This document shows positions 1-11,923 of a stretch of DNA of 64,000 nucleotides, one piece after another. Under the pieces are notes generated by a model, which saw only the letters and a list, made by a program, of their open reading frames with translations, had not been told where the DNA came from and ran no database searches. The translations under genes and the position numbers were made by a program. Each line of letters opens with the position of its first letter. The stretch's first letter is position 1. Source of the DNA: Cyprinodon diabolis (taxonomy: Eukaryota; Chordata; Actinopteri; Cyprinodontiformes; Cyprinodontidae); NCBI GenBank assembly GCA_030533445.1, contig CM060064.1:22527626-22591625 (forward strand), written 5' to 3'.

Positions 1-45
1 GGAAGCTGATTTATTCTGTCTTGAATGGAGGGGTATGTAAACTTT

Positions 46-169
46 CATCCATCCATCCATCCATCCATCCATCCATCCATCCATCCATCCATCCATCCAT
101 CCATCCATCCATCCATCCATCCATCCATCCATCCATCCATCCATCCATCCATCCATCCATCCATCCATC
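46..169. repeat. (ATCC)n tetranucleotide repeat
   Basis: About 31 uninterrupted ATCC units. Read on the minus strand this is a (GATG)n tract directly following the reverse-transcriptase-derived sequence to its right. It is best explained as the expanded 3' tail of the Rex3-like retrotransposon, because GATG tandem repeats are the known 3' terminus of Rex3. Confidence 0.95.
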
Positions 170-1110
170 TTCTTCCGCTTATCCTGGGTAGGGTCGCGGG
201 AGTTGCAGCTTCAGTAGGAAGGCCCAGACGCCCCTCTCCCCAGCCACTTTGGCCAGCTCACCTGGGGGAATTCCAAGGCGCTCCCATGCAAGCAGAGAAA
301 CATAGGCCCTCCAGTGTGTCCTGGGTCTCCCCCTGGGCCTCCTCCCGGTGGGACGTGCCTGGAACCTCTCACCAGGGAGACGTCCAGGAGGCATCCTAAC
401 CAGATCCCCGAGCCACCTCAACTGGCTCCTCTCGATGTGGAGGAGCAGTGGCTCTACTTTGAGTCCCCCCCCAGATGACCGAGCTCCTCACCCTATCTCT
501 TAGGGAGAGCCCAGAGACACTACGGAGAAAACTAATTTCAGCCACTTGTGTCCGGGATCTCATTTTTTCAGTCATGACCCAAAGCTCATGACCATAGATG
601 AGGGTAGGAATGTAGATCGAGAGCTTTGCTTTTTGGCTCAGCTCTCTCTTCCCCACAACAGACCGGTACAGCGCACGCTTCACAGCAGACGCTGCACCAA
701 TCCGCCAATCGATCTCCCGCTCCATCTTCCCCTCATTCATAAACAAGACCCCAAGATACTTAAACTCCTCCACAAGGGGTAGTACATCCTCCCCAACCCG
801 GAGAAGGCACTCTACCCTTTTCCAGCTCAAGACCATGGTCTCGGATTTGGAGGCACTGATTCTTATCCCGGCCGCTTCACACTCGGCTGCGAACCGATCC
901 AGTGAGAGCTGTAGATCAGGCCCTGATGAAGCCAACAGAACCACATCATCTGCGAATAACAGAGATGCAATCCTAAGGCCACCAAGACAGATCCCCTAGA
1001 CACCTTGGCTGCGCCTAGAAATTCTGTCCATAAAAGTTATGAACAGAATCGGTGACAAAGGGCAACCTTGGGGGAGTCCAACCCTCACCAGAAACGAGTC
1101 AGACTCGGAC
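46..1110 (-). mobile_element. Rex3-like (RTE clade) non-LTR retrotransposon, 5'-truncated and frameshifted
   Basis: Minus-strand reading frames at 996-1178, 396-944 and 179-421 carry, in order, a reverse-transcriptase block with GLPQGCPLSPILF, a stretch with EFKYLGVLF and YGHELWVMTEKMRSR, and a C-terminal Arg/Pro-rich stretch ([25 protein letters not shown]). This is the end of an RTE-type ORF, and the copy then runs into a GATG-repeat tail. It has lost its endonuclease and the 5' part of the reverse transcriptase. Frameshifts separate the pieces, so it is a dead, 5'-truncated insertion. The left boundary near 1110 is where similarity stops. The clade assignment rests on the RT wording and the tail. 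Confidence 0.85.
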
Positions 1111-1728
1111 TCGTTGTAAACTTTCAAGCACAATTTTATATTTGAATACAGGAATATTTGTCCCAATTCAATGCTCAATCAAAATGTACATGCACACAAA
1201 AAAGAATCAGTTAAAGTTATTTGGGATTACAGATGCATTGTTCCAAGATGTTCTTGAAATCTAAAGATTTTTTTTAAATTAATTTTACCAGAAAAGTATA
1301 CTTACAAAGAAAAGGTGAAAAAGTTAGAAATGTCATTATTTGTGAAATACATTTTTAAACATAGAAACTGGAATAAAGCTAAAATTGCTTGAAATTTTTA
1401 TTTAAACTTTTTTCTTAATTTCTATTATATTAAACTTTTGTGTTTGGATGTTAGATGTTTTTGAATCTTTGAAACTTCAAATGTTCATGTGTGAAACATC
1501 TGGTGGGAGAAAATTCCTTTACTTGGGCCAAATACCAAAAAAATGGTAACCAGGTTATCTTTATATTTTAAATTGAAAGAAATAGTGTTGCTTTGTCATT
1601 ATTGCATTTGCGTTTAAAAATAAAAAGCTGAGCCTCCGCAGTGGGTTGAACTGCAATGCACTCAGTGACTTTTGTGCATTAGCTATGATTTCAGCTGGAA
1701 ATGGTTACGTCTGGATTTCTTTCCTTAG
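1111..1728. other. AT-rich intron or upstream DNA of the channel gene
   Basis: No coding or repeat feature is recognisable. A pyrimidine-rich tract ending TTCCTTAG at 1721-1728 is a plausible 3' splice site, so this stretch is probably the end of an intron following an untranslated first exon outside the window. Confidence 0.5.
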
Positions 1729-1758
1729 GCGGAGACAGACAGAAGAGTCAACAACTCC

Positions 1759-2956
1759 ATGCCAGGGACTTTTCCTGATTTTTCACCGACCAAGAGAGGT
1801 TCTAAAAGCACTACAGATATTCCTCATCCAAGCATTTGCTTGCTTCCTCCCTGCCCTTCAGACAACACAGATAAAGAGCAGAGTAATTGGCGTCGCTGTT
1901 CATTGATTGAAACCAACAATGTCTCAAGATTCCGTCGACATGCTCTCAGTGTCCCAAACATGGGCTCATCCAGCCCGCTCCATTTTCTCAACAGCACTCC
2001 TCTCCTCAGCAGCCCTATCTCACCAGCACACAGCAGCATTTCTAGCCCTGGAAGAGAAATAGAGAGGCTTGCTAAGGCTCGCAGTAAACTCCTGGAGAGT
2101 GAGAACCAACAAACACCCAGAATTCCCCCTGAAACCAGAGAGCAACATCGCTATGTGTCCAAGGATGGGAAGTGCAGAGTCAACCTGGGCCATATTGATG
2201 AAAGGGGTCGCTTTCTGTCTGATATTTTTACTTCTTTTGTGGACCTCCAGTACCGCTGGTTTCTATTTGTTTTCATGATGTGCTATATAACGACTTGGTT
2301 CTTATTTGCTGGGCTCTATTACATTAACGCATTCATTAGAGGTGACTTAGTACAAGAGCGACCTCTTGGTACTAATCAGAACAAATATGGGGAACAATAT
2401 GCTTGCTACGTGGGTATAGACGGTTTCATATCCGCTCTCCTCTTCTCTGTGGAAACACAGCGTACCATTGGTTATGGTTCAAGGACTGTATCCGCTTCCT
2501 GCCAAGAGGGCGTCCTGCTTGTCATGTTGCAGTGCATTGTAGGCTCCATGATAGATGCCCTCATGGTGGGCTGTATGTTTGTGAAAATATCCCGCCCCAA
2601 AAAGCGAGCTGAGACACTTCTTTTCAGTCGTACATGTGTCATTGCAAACCGGGATGACCAGCTATGCCTGTTGTTTCGTATCGGAGACCTGAGAGAAAGT
2701 CACATGGTGGATGCAAAGGTTAGAGCAAAGTTAATCAAGTCCCGCCAGACAGCCGAGGGAGAATTCCTGCCTCTTGAACAGACAGAGATTGATCTTGGTT
2801 ATGAAACTGGATCGGACAGACTTTTCCTCGTTGAACCTCAAGTCATAAAGCACAACATTGATGTCAACAGTCCTCTGTGGAACCTGGGCCCTGAGCAACT
2901 TAGACGGCAACAGTTTGAGATAATTGTTATCTTGGAAGGAATTGTTGAGGCCACAG
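1759..2956 (+). CDS. Kir3-type channel, first coding exon
   Basis: Encodes the N terminus, M1, pore, M2 and half of the cytoplasmic domain. The exon probably begins at 1729 after TTCCTTAG, and an in-frame TAG at 1726-1728 is the splice site itself, so 1759 is the first usable ATG. ATG 1960 (MGSSSPLHFL) gives a length closer to known Kir3 proteins. The donor is ACAG/GTTAGT at 2957, leaving one base of a Gly codon. Confidence 0.88.
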
Positions 2957-5900
2957 GTTAGTAGCAACTAACTTTATAAAGGTATAACACAGTAGTAAGA
3001 TATGTAGTTACTTCAGCTGTAGTTCCATTAATTGAATCTTAAAGGCAAAGTACATAACAATTTCTTCTGTTCATTATCAATAATCAAGTATCGCTATAAT
3101 TAATACATATTCTACAAAAGTCTAACTTTATATCCAGAACGAATGCTTTCTTATAGCTTAAAATTACTTGTGTATAAATACACGACTGGATGTATCCAAT
3201 GGGAGAAGCCAAGTTGCATCACCATTTTTTATTATAGTAGCTGAAAGAGGACAAACTTCTAAACCTTATGCATTTTTTCCCAATATATCTGAAAAGGGTG
3301 TTCTCTGTGGCAGAGGAGTTTAAAGCAAGGAAAAAAACAAGCATACATCATTATACATTCCACTTTCTATTGCAATGGAACATCATCCATAATCTTTCGA
3401 AGAAGAGGCAAGAGAAACAAACCAAATAAATATAAGAAGTTGCAATAAGCAGGAAAGGCTGATTTTACCAGGTGCAGACAGTTTATGAGGGAAAGGGGCT
3501 TCCAAATACATGGAGAGGTCTTATGCTTTCTGCTATAATGGTAAGGTAACTCCACCAGTTAGTCTGTCCCCATGGCAGGTAGGGCTAGTGTGTTTGTTAT
3601 TCCACCCTGGGTGAGCTGTGCTGAGACAGTTATCAGATGCTGTTCTTCACAAAAGTCATACAAGCAGGCTACCGTAAGCTTCTTTAAGCTCTGTTTTCAG
3701 AGATTTTTTCAATTTATTTTATAACTTCAGTAAACTTACTTCAGTAGATTTGTCAAGAATGATTTAGCTGGCTCTGTCCTCTCGGTAAAGATGGTTAGTT
3801 TGTTTGTTAGGCTACAGTGGAGGAGATGTAATGCAACAGTTATCAGCGACAGACGTCATACCAGCTCGCAAGCATAAGCTTCTTTCAAGTCCTGTCTAAA
3901 GAGAAAATGTTCCATAGCTTATTTTATAGGTTATCTTCTTTCCATGAAGCTTAAGGTGTGATGGTGTTCTGAAGCTCAGACTGAAGTAACATGGAAATCA
4001 GACAAAGAACACCACCAGAAAGAGCACCAGAACCGGGGCAAGACAGCTGGCAGTGCCGGCCAGAGCTAGGGAACCAAAGTGGGAGATCAGATGATGACAA
4101 CTGTGAATGTAGAGGCCTGTCAGCGGTGGCTGGCCGGGTGGCCGGTGCCTGCACTGGAGCAAAGGGAGGACAACCAACAGTCCTTCTGAGGCTAAATTAA
4201 AATGGATACAAATCTATGTATGGCTTTTCCCCCATTTAGCTCAGGGGGGTGTGTAGAGTACAAACACCAAGCTTGTAACACTACTATACAGAAAGTAGAA
4301 AAAACAACTGTTTGCAATTTTTTCATACCCTCTTTGTGGTGTCCAAGAGCAACAGTCATTTCTTTCCAGGATTTTTCCTCAATCTGTCAATAGTGGTGGT
4401 ATTTATAAGCTAAATCACAGGATATCTTTAATAATAATAATAATAATACATTTTATTTAGCAGCGCCTTTCTTGACACTCAAGGTCACTTTACAAATAAT
4501 ACAAAAGATAAATAAAAAGAGAGATGAAAATACAAAATACAGATGGAAGAACATAAAAAACAATCATGGATAGGGAAAAGAGCAGTGTATTCACAGATAA
4601 GCGAGCTGGAACAGATGGATTTTGAGTCTGGCTTTGAATAAGGGGAGAGAGTCAATACTGCAGAGGTCGGGAGGAAGTGAGTTCCAGATATTTACATTTT
4701 CACCTTCGCCGGTTGGAGATGTTGTTGCATGTGCACATTTTTCCGCGTGGATCTGTATACGTGGTTAGAAACTTTCCTCGGTGTACTGTGCATAAATCTG
4801 TCTGCATAGACGCTTTGGCCCAGGGGCATGGAAACCAAAAACTATGTGGACCTCACAGATATATCAAGCATAAACCAAGCTTAAATTTTTCGCTATGGCC
4901 ACAAAATCATGTTAGGGGTGATCATACCTTAAGCGTTAAGCAAAATAGTATATTTCTGTTAAGATTATAATATTAACAGTCTGTAATATTATGACAGACT
5001 GAACCTACTGTAATGTCTATTGTTCTGAAAAACTGATAAAAAAAATTTGTTAAACATTTAATGGAAAGTCATTTTATCATTTTCCTATAAGCTCCATGTT
5101 TATCTTGAGGAAAACAAAAAAAATATAGTGATTTAGGGGTACCAGCATTCCGGAGCCAAGTGCATCATGTGATACTTTAATGGCTTTAATTTGTTAGAAA
5201 TTTTGCAAACCGTTAATCATTTCTAATTTCACTTTTATTCCATTCTATGTCACAGTTTATCACATAAACAGCCATTAGAGTAGGCACTTTATATAATATA
5301 ATAAAATGTAAAAAGGTTCGAAGGATGCAATATATTAGTAAGACATAGCGATTGTCAAGGTTAAAATGAAAGGGGATTTTCTGTTCTTAGTAACCAAATT
5401 ACATAAGCTTCGCAAAGAGCAGATGCATATTTTTTCTAATACAATTTTTTTTCAGTGGTTTGTCTCAGAAACCAACCCTAAAACATTACAGCAGACATTA
5501 TGCAATTCAGCCACTCCTTTGATCTGATTACCGTTTCTGGCCAGGGAAAGGCACTACCTTCTTCCCTTTAAATTTTCTGTTTTAGCCAGAGGGTTTTGAC
5601 TGGATTGTTGCGATTCTGCAGAAACTAAACAAAGAGACCTTTAACAGGGGCTGGGAGCTCATGCTTCTCATTTTTTTTAACAATTGAGAAAGCACTTATT
5701 TGGGGTAAAGCAGTCAGATGGATAGGAAATGATGTCCAGACAGGAAATCCCACAGGATGCTAAGAAAACCAGACAACACTTTATTATTAAAACCAGACCA
5801 TTAGAATAAAATCATAGCATAGACCTTTTATTCACCTAAGGAACGGAGGAAGTATTAAAAATGTTTCCTTTTTTAAAATTAATTCTTAGATATACAGAAT

Positions 5901-8900
5901 TTATTTAATTACCCTAAAGATGCCACTGGTAAAACAGATTTCCTGTTTTCTCAAATTATTGAATCTTGTAAAGAGGTTACAAAGGTTTTGGGCAGGAGAC
6001 AATAAGAGAAACAGACATTTAATAACCAACGCACAGCAGAAAAGACAAAGGAAAAAGGATTAGGAATCTAAAGAAAACTGTCAACACAAGTAAAAGACTT
6101 GGGACATAAATTATTTTTTTAAAAACAGCTAAAACAAGAAAGAATCTTAACTAAAAGTATTTTCACAAAGCAATGAACTTCGTCAATATAGGGCCATGCA
6201 ACATGGTGGAGAATGAACTAGGACTGGAGTTTAAGAAGCTTGAGTCTGAAGCTAAGAAAGTAGGTAAAGTCAAAGTCAGAGATATAGGAATGGTCTACTG
6301 GCAGAGATGGAGGTCAGGTAATGGCAAAGAAGAAGAGATGGAAAAGAAGTTTAAAGCTGATATGGAGAAAACGAGTCAATGGCATCACGCCCCAATGGCA
6401 TGAACCCATTGAGGTGTGGCAGTGGTGCAGTGGTTAAACACGTTGCTGTCTTGCAACTGAGCAACAAAAACAATTTGGAGACCTAAAATAAGTCCTCATC
6501 CCATGGCCCTTGATGCGGATTCTTTCCTCAGTTGGACTGAGTCCAACCCCGGCTGACTGGGTCCTGAACTTCGTGATCAACGGTTCTCACATTGTTTTAG
6601 ATCAGAGCAGAAGTCTTTGACACAATGAAATGAGAAAATATATCCGTCAATACAAGGTGCCTTAAACATTGCTGAGATTATTACAAGAGCAGAAAATCGT
6701 GAGGCTCTTGAGGAGGGTTCAATCTGGTAGGAAGAACAGGAGTTTCTGAAGAAGCCAATAAAACTGGTCCAAGAAATCTTCAAACATGTTGCTGCAAATG
6801 ATAAAGAGAGCATAAGAAAAACTCCAAAAAACAGTTCTAAGCAGTAATTAGGGTATACCTGGTAAGAAGAGAAAAGTCTGAAACTTGAATCTGAAATTCT
6901 GAGGTATAGCGATTGACTCAAGATGAAGGACTTCCACTGGCTTAATCAAGCGACTTTTTGAGGTAACAAAATTTATTTATTTGAAAAGACTTATGAGGAT
7001 ACTTGCCATGATCAAGAAAACAGCTATGAAATAGAAGACCAAGCTGAATTCAAAGAGCTCAGCTAAGGATGAGCAAACATTTCTGAAAAAAAGAAGGCAA
7101 TGAAAAGTCTAAGGGTGGACAGGCTAAACTTAGGTTGGTAGAGTGACAAAAACATTTACTAGAATTTACTAATTCTGGTATTATAAAGAAAGGATACATT
7201 CAGCCATATGAAAGTCTTTTCTAAATAATTGTTTTTTCTTTTAGATTCTCTGACCTTTTTGCAATGTAGACACTTGCTGAAAGCTGCTATCACTTGGTAG
7301 ATTAGTTTCTAAAAGACTCATTTTATCTCAACTTTGAGAAGAAATGATCGTGCTTGGCCTTAGATCACCGATCACTGATTAGAAAAAGTGTAAATATTGT
7401 TTACTGGGTGAGCACAGCACAGATAAAATAGCTACTTTCTGTAGAAGCTGTGCAATCACTGTTCTACATAAAATAGTGACGTATACTCCTTTTTTAGGGG
7501 CTGCTCTTAGTGCAGAATTCATGAGATTACTCATAAAGGCTGGAATTACACCAAATACTTAGGTTTACTATTTAGGGGCCTGTTTGGGATAAAGCCGGTG
7601 ATTTTACTGGTTTGTTTTGGATCATTGGCATGTTTTAGTGTCTAGTTCTGTTTTAGATTATTGTTTTCTTCACACGTAGTCTCTAATTTCTCTAAAGAAT
7701 GTTATACATATAAGTAGTCTTTTGATGTTTAATTAATGAAATAAACAAATTTACAAGAGAAATCCCAGGGAACATAAGAATTCAGGGAAATGGGAAAATA
7801 CCTGTGGCTAACAGCTTGCAGATGTGGGAGGAAAGAGCAGAAGAGAGACCAAGGAGAGAAAAATGGCTGCAGTGTTCAAGGGAGGTTAAGCACAGAAGAC
7901 AAGAAAATAAATCTAAAACTAACAAAGAACCACTAGAGACAAGGAATAAATTAACCTGAGTTACTGTCAAAATATTAAACTAATCAAAATGGAAAATAAA
8001 GGACAACAACAATAAAAAGTAGAATCAAACCCCAAACCTGGACGTACATTTTCCAATGTGACTGTTCAATTCAGATGGTTTACAATTACAAAACTCAGAA
8101 ACAAAAAAAGGAAAATTAGATAATTCCAATGAAAAAGAATATATGTACAGAAATGTTTTATCATAACACAACCATAGGTTACTTACCCGTAACTTGATAG
8201 AACAAAAATTCCACTTGAAATATATTACTCTGTGTCTATTTAATATTTCTCTTAGTTAGCCAGGTTAATCGCTAATCAGGCAATCTCTCCTGATCTATCG
8301 ACCATGTCACAGTCAATCCTTTATTTATTTGTTGTTCTCAAACATTATTTAATAAATAAAATGTTCTTTTTACTTTTCACATATGCATGACTAAGATGAA
8401 ATGTAAGAGGCACAAAGTAGCTCAAATTTAGAAAAAAGGAGGAATATTTGCTGTTATCTTTACTGTCTTTACATATGTTTATCAAATGCTTCCGTCCAAG
8501 ATGTTCTTGTTATCAGTATTGCTGTAACAGCAAAATGTTTGATCCGTATTGGAAGATTCTGCATTGTTTTAAGGGTGGTTTTGCAACAACAACAAACATT
8601 GGACTGCTGTGTGATGAAAACCAGATGGCAATGTCCCCCATTAAAGTTCTGAAGATATTTGTTTTTCTTTTATCATCCTCTGCAGTATCCACCCAAAACT
8701 CCACATGCAAGATTGAACCAACTCTAACATAACTTGAGTACTTGATGACATCTGTTGGAGTCTTCTAATAGTTTGCTGGTGTCAGTTGATTAGCATGATT
8801 ATTTTGCCTTCTTTTTTTGTGATAGACCAAAATACAAACAAATTACAATCAGCAGGTTTTTCTCAGTGGAAATCCATACTCCATACTCCACCGCTGAACG

Positions 8901-9707
8901 AAAAATGGCTTGTATCTTTTCCAAGTCCTAAGGTTTTTATATTTATTTTTCATTTTTAAATGAGCTTAACCTAAATCCATATGCACAGACTTCATTTAAT
9001 GTTCAAATATTGAACATTAAGTCAACCAGTCCCATAATCATCTTGCAAAATCTCAGAAATCTAAAAAAAATCTGCGTAAAGTTTTACTTGCATTAGCTAA
9101 ATAACAATGTTTATCATCTTAAAGAAACTGCACTTGGTAAAATCAGTTATCCGGTTTTAGAATTATTTACTAAACATAGGTACACAAAGGAAATATGTAA
9201 TCGTTTCTTAGTGATAGAGATGGACATCATGGTGTTTCTCTCCTTGTGTGTGGAGATGTGAACAAATAGGGACATCATGTGGCCCACGGTGGGAATTACA
9301 AGGGATCCACCTATTTAATGTGTGTTTTTTTTAACCTTTTCCCAACAGGAATGATGTGCCAAGCCAAAACATCTTACATTGAAACAGAGATTGAGTGGGG
9401 TGCACGCTTTGAACCATGTATGACATTGGAGAAAGGCTCATTTCGAGTGGATCTGCGTCGGTTTCACAGCACCTACAAGGTACCACTGCCTAACTGTAGT
9501 GCCAGCCAAGCACACCAGCTGATGCTTTTGGCTGATTGCAATGCCCAAAGCCACAAGGCCTGCAGAGACTGGGTAGTTTTTGCAGAGAGAACAGCTATGG
9601 AAGACAAGGACAAGTCTCCGTCTCATGTTCGGTTTACTATCGGTGACATTCAGGAGGAAAGGTCAGACAGTAATGAAAACGAAGCAAGTGCAGAGCAGAT
9701 GCTGTAA
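1759..9707 (+). CDS. G protein-gated-type inward-rectifier K+ channel (Kir3/GIRK family, kcnj5-like)
   Basis: This predicts an inwardly rectifying potassium channel subunit of the plasma membrane, 518 residues if translation starts at 1759 and 451 if it starts at the ATG at 1960. The coding exons 1759-2956 and 9349-9707 join in phase across a 6.4-kb GT-AG intron. The junction falls at the Gly of VEATG, where Kir3 genes are split. Numbered from 1759: a Ser/Pro-rich N terminus, slide helix near 155-166, M1 about 167-190, pore loop with TIGYG at 236-240, M2 about 252-276 with Asp266, PKKRAETLLFS after M2, and the Kir cytoplasmic domain. FVKISRPKKRAETL, GEFLPL and VEATGMMCQA fit Kir3 better than Kir1, Kir2 or Kir6. 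Oddities are Arg235 before the filter and Glu415 at a normally invariant Leu. Asp310 matches the sodium-site Asp of GIRK2/4. Synteny with aplp2 favours kcnj5, but divergence leaves another Kir3 paralogue possible. Confidence 0.88.
3560..3945. repeat. Diverged tandem duplication, about 230-bp period
   Basis: Two similar blocks, about 3570-3740 and 3790-3945, share TTTGTT, CAGTTATCAG, GTCATAC and TAAGCTTCTTT in the same order, followed by similar TTATTTTATA stretches. The match is visible but degraded. The family is not recognised. Confidence 0.45.
4425..4700. repeat. Interspersed repeat of fish type preceded by (TAA)n
   Basis: A short (AAT)n run is followed by TTTTATTTAGCAGCGCC, a phrase typical of abundant teleost interspersed repeats. 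The end is GGAGAGAGTC plus GGGAGGAAGTGAGTTCCAGA. The class cannot be assigned from the sequence alone. Confidence 0.5.
9349..9707 (+). CDS. Kir3-type channel, last coding exon
   Basis: Starts by completing the Gly codon (GA after CCCAACAG), then MMCQAKTSY, the Kir3 exon-3 signature. It encodes the end of the cytoplasmic beta-sandwich and a Ser/Glu-rich tail ending ASAEQML, then TAA at 9705. The segment IEWGARFEP corresponds to VLWGHRFTP in GIRK4, so both the Leu and the His of this loop are changed. The C-terminal tail shows no PDZ-type end. Confidence 0.88.
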
Positions 9708-9837
9708 TAGAATCCTGGAAGGACTTCAAAGATTTACTTTACTTTTAAATGTGTATAGATTCATCTATGGATAAACAAATTTTGGTTAAGCATTTTTTCA
9801 CTAAAATTGACATGGATTGTAAAAAAGCAAGAGCATG

Positions 9838-9843
9838 AATAAA
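9838..9843 (+). promoter_or_regulatory. Candidate polyadenylation signal of the channel gene
   Basis: AATAAA 130 bases after the stop codon. It is the first canonical signal downstream, giving a short 3' UTR. Confidence 0.5.
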
Positions 9844-9859
9844 ATGTAATACTGACAAA

Positions 9860-11358
9860 TAGACTGCACTTTACTTCCCTGTATTTTTGCTTGAGATTGT
9901 GTATAATTTGGTTTGGACAGATTTTATCCTAGAAATGTTATAAGACTTACAATAGCTCCTCCAGCTTAAGGTGACCAGAATTTTATTTTAGATTAAGGAA
10001 TTAAGGGACATCTATTGCTCAGAGATCAAAAAAAAAAAAAAAAATGATTAAGAATTTTTGCATATTTAATCATTAAGCAATAAAAAGTGTAACATCAGGA
10101 ATGTGTCTTTCCTTACTATCATGGGGAAGTGGGGGTGCTGGGGGTTCTGCAGCACTTTCTGGTGGTGATGGGGAGATTAAAAAAAATATGCTGAATATGT
10201 TCAGCTTGTCCCAAGCATAATTATTACTGAAATATACCCGTTCACAATATATGATACAGTAGATGTTACCATGTATTTGTGACTGGGTATAATTAAATAA
10301 TAATCACTATATTGTCAAAGATTTGGGGGAATTGAATGTTGATCCCATCAGATTGTCCACCACACAGCTGCAGATCATCAGCCTCATAACCAGAGCAGCA
10401 CAAGAGGAGCAGGTCACCACTCATTCTTTGATGGAGTTTTACCCTATATGGTAACATTTAGCCCTCATGGTTCGCACTCATACTGTTAGTCAATTTATGC
10501 AGTTTAAAACCGGGTTAGCCATTGTCTGGGGCCCCCAGCCCGCTCGGGGGCACAGAAAATTGCTTGTTTTGCTTGCTTTGTTGCAGCGGGCCAGGGTCTG
10601 ACAAACTCCGCCATTTGTACTGTGGTCCCTCTCCACTCCTTTTCTGCACATATTGGACTCAGATTCTGTATGCTCCTTTCTCTGCCTGAGGACCATTTAA
10701 TTAAGGAGGTTTACTGAAAACTCTAAGTTTTCTAAACCTGAAGTATGGGAAAATCTTTTCCGTTTTACAAAGAGAGTTTACTCAACCTCTGTTTTAGTCA
10801 CCATAGTAACATTCTCCCTAGAGCTAACCTGGTCGGGAACAGGTTTTCTACAGTAAACACGGAGTGTCCTCTGTCTCCATTTTTTTTTTTTACTTTCTGA
10901 AATTCAGTAATTACAGTTCACCGTTTTATTTCCTGATTTAATCAGGAGAGTCTGGTCATAGTTTTGTGCATACAATGAAAAAATATCACACACACACTGT
11001 TTTTTTTAAAAACAAATATTGCATGTCATTTGACGAGGATCATATCAAAAAATGATGGGCACTTTCTTCACCAATAATTAAAGGGAGATGATTCTACAAC
11101 TCAGTTTATTTGTTTAATATGAGCCACAAGCGGATCATTTTATTTTTTGTTTATTTTTTACAGTAGTTGCTTGAGGAATTACTAAGATTATTTTAAGATT
11201 AAATATTAATAGATTTGTTAATTCAGTTGTTTATTCAGATGGTAATACCCTGCTGCCAGATGTTTGACCCTAAATAGTATACATTGATTCACTACTATTC
11301 AAGGAATAAACCCGTTACATTATATCATGTTCACATTTCTATGGCAAGCCAATTTGAT
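9860..11358. other. Intergenic AT-rich DNA with repeat fragments
   Basis: No gene is seen. A stretch at about 10690-10880, with AACTCT near its start and CACCATAGTAACA plus ACCTGGTCGGGAACAGGTT, resembles fragments near 13.6 and 14.55 kb and common fish MITEs. 10490-10690 is a GC-richer segment I do not recognise. Confidence 0.4.
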
Positions 11359-11363
11359 ATGTA

Positions 11364-11822
11364 TGTCACGGTCTTGGTTCTGTTATGTTTTACTTTTCTC
11401 CATGTTTTCCAGTTTTATTTGTTTAATTCCTATTTTGTTGTATTTTCTGGATATATTTGAGTTCTTAGGTTTTTATTTTTTGCCCTCTGTTGCCCTCTTC
11501 TGTTTGTCTCTTTTTCCCTAGCTCCTTCCTAGACTGCTCTCTTCACACCTGTTCCCAATCTGCTCGTTAGTCTTCTCTTTGTTCAGTCTACCATATACTC
11601 TCCTTGTGCAGCTCCTCAGTGCTGGTTCCTCGTCTCTCCTTGCCTTTCCCTGACTCTACATGCTCTTTTCTCCTGATGTCTCCTTGGTTCTTGTTAAGTT
11701 TTACATTTTAAGTTGGATTTTGGATTCCAGCCTCTGTTACCTGTGTTGATTCATTAAAAACTGCAAGAACTCACATCTGCCTCTCAGCCTCTATATTTGG
11801 ATCCTCAAACCAAACCCTGACA
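11364..11822 (+). mobile_element. Solo LTR, 459 bp, with 5-bp target duplication
   Basis: Begins TGTCACGG and ends CCCTGACA (TG...CA). It is flanked on both sides by ATGTA (11359-11363 and 11823-11827). An ATTAAA near 11753 could be the LTR polyadenylation signal for plus orientation. No internal retrotransposon sequence, primer-binding site or polypurine tract lies next to it, so it is a solo LTR left by recombination. The family is not identified. Confidence 0.72.
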
Positions 11823-11923
11823 ATGTATTAGTATTGCTTAATAGGTATTACTGGTATCTGAAAAAACATATACTCTTTTCCCTTGTCAAGATGACACTCT
11901 TCACATGTAGAATATTCTTGATG

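Larger units (their letters stand above)
2957..9348 (+). other. Intron of the Kir3-type channel gene
   Basis: 6.4-kb intron, donor GTTAGT at 2957 and acceptor CCCAACAG at 9341-9348. Contents recognised are a diverged internal duplication at 3560-3945, an interspersed repeat at 4425-4700, and a short tRNA/SINE-like stretch near 6415-6460. The rest (4.7-6.4 and 6.5-9.3 kb) is AT-rich DNA in which I see no gene; the short open frames there lack recognisable motifs. Confidence 0.8.

Noticed and set aside
1..45. Possible Tc1 3' end (GGGGTATGTAAACTTT) at the window edge
   Set aside because: The phrase is typical of Tc1 ends but only 45 bases are visible before the ATCC tract and no terminal repeat is seen.
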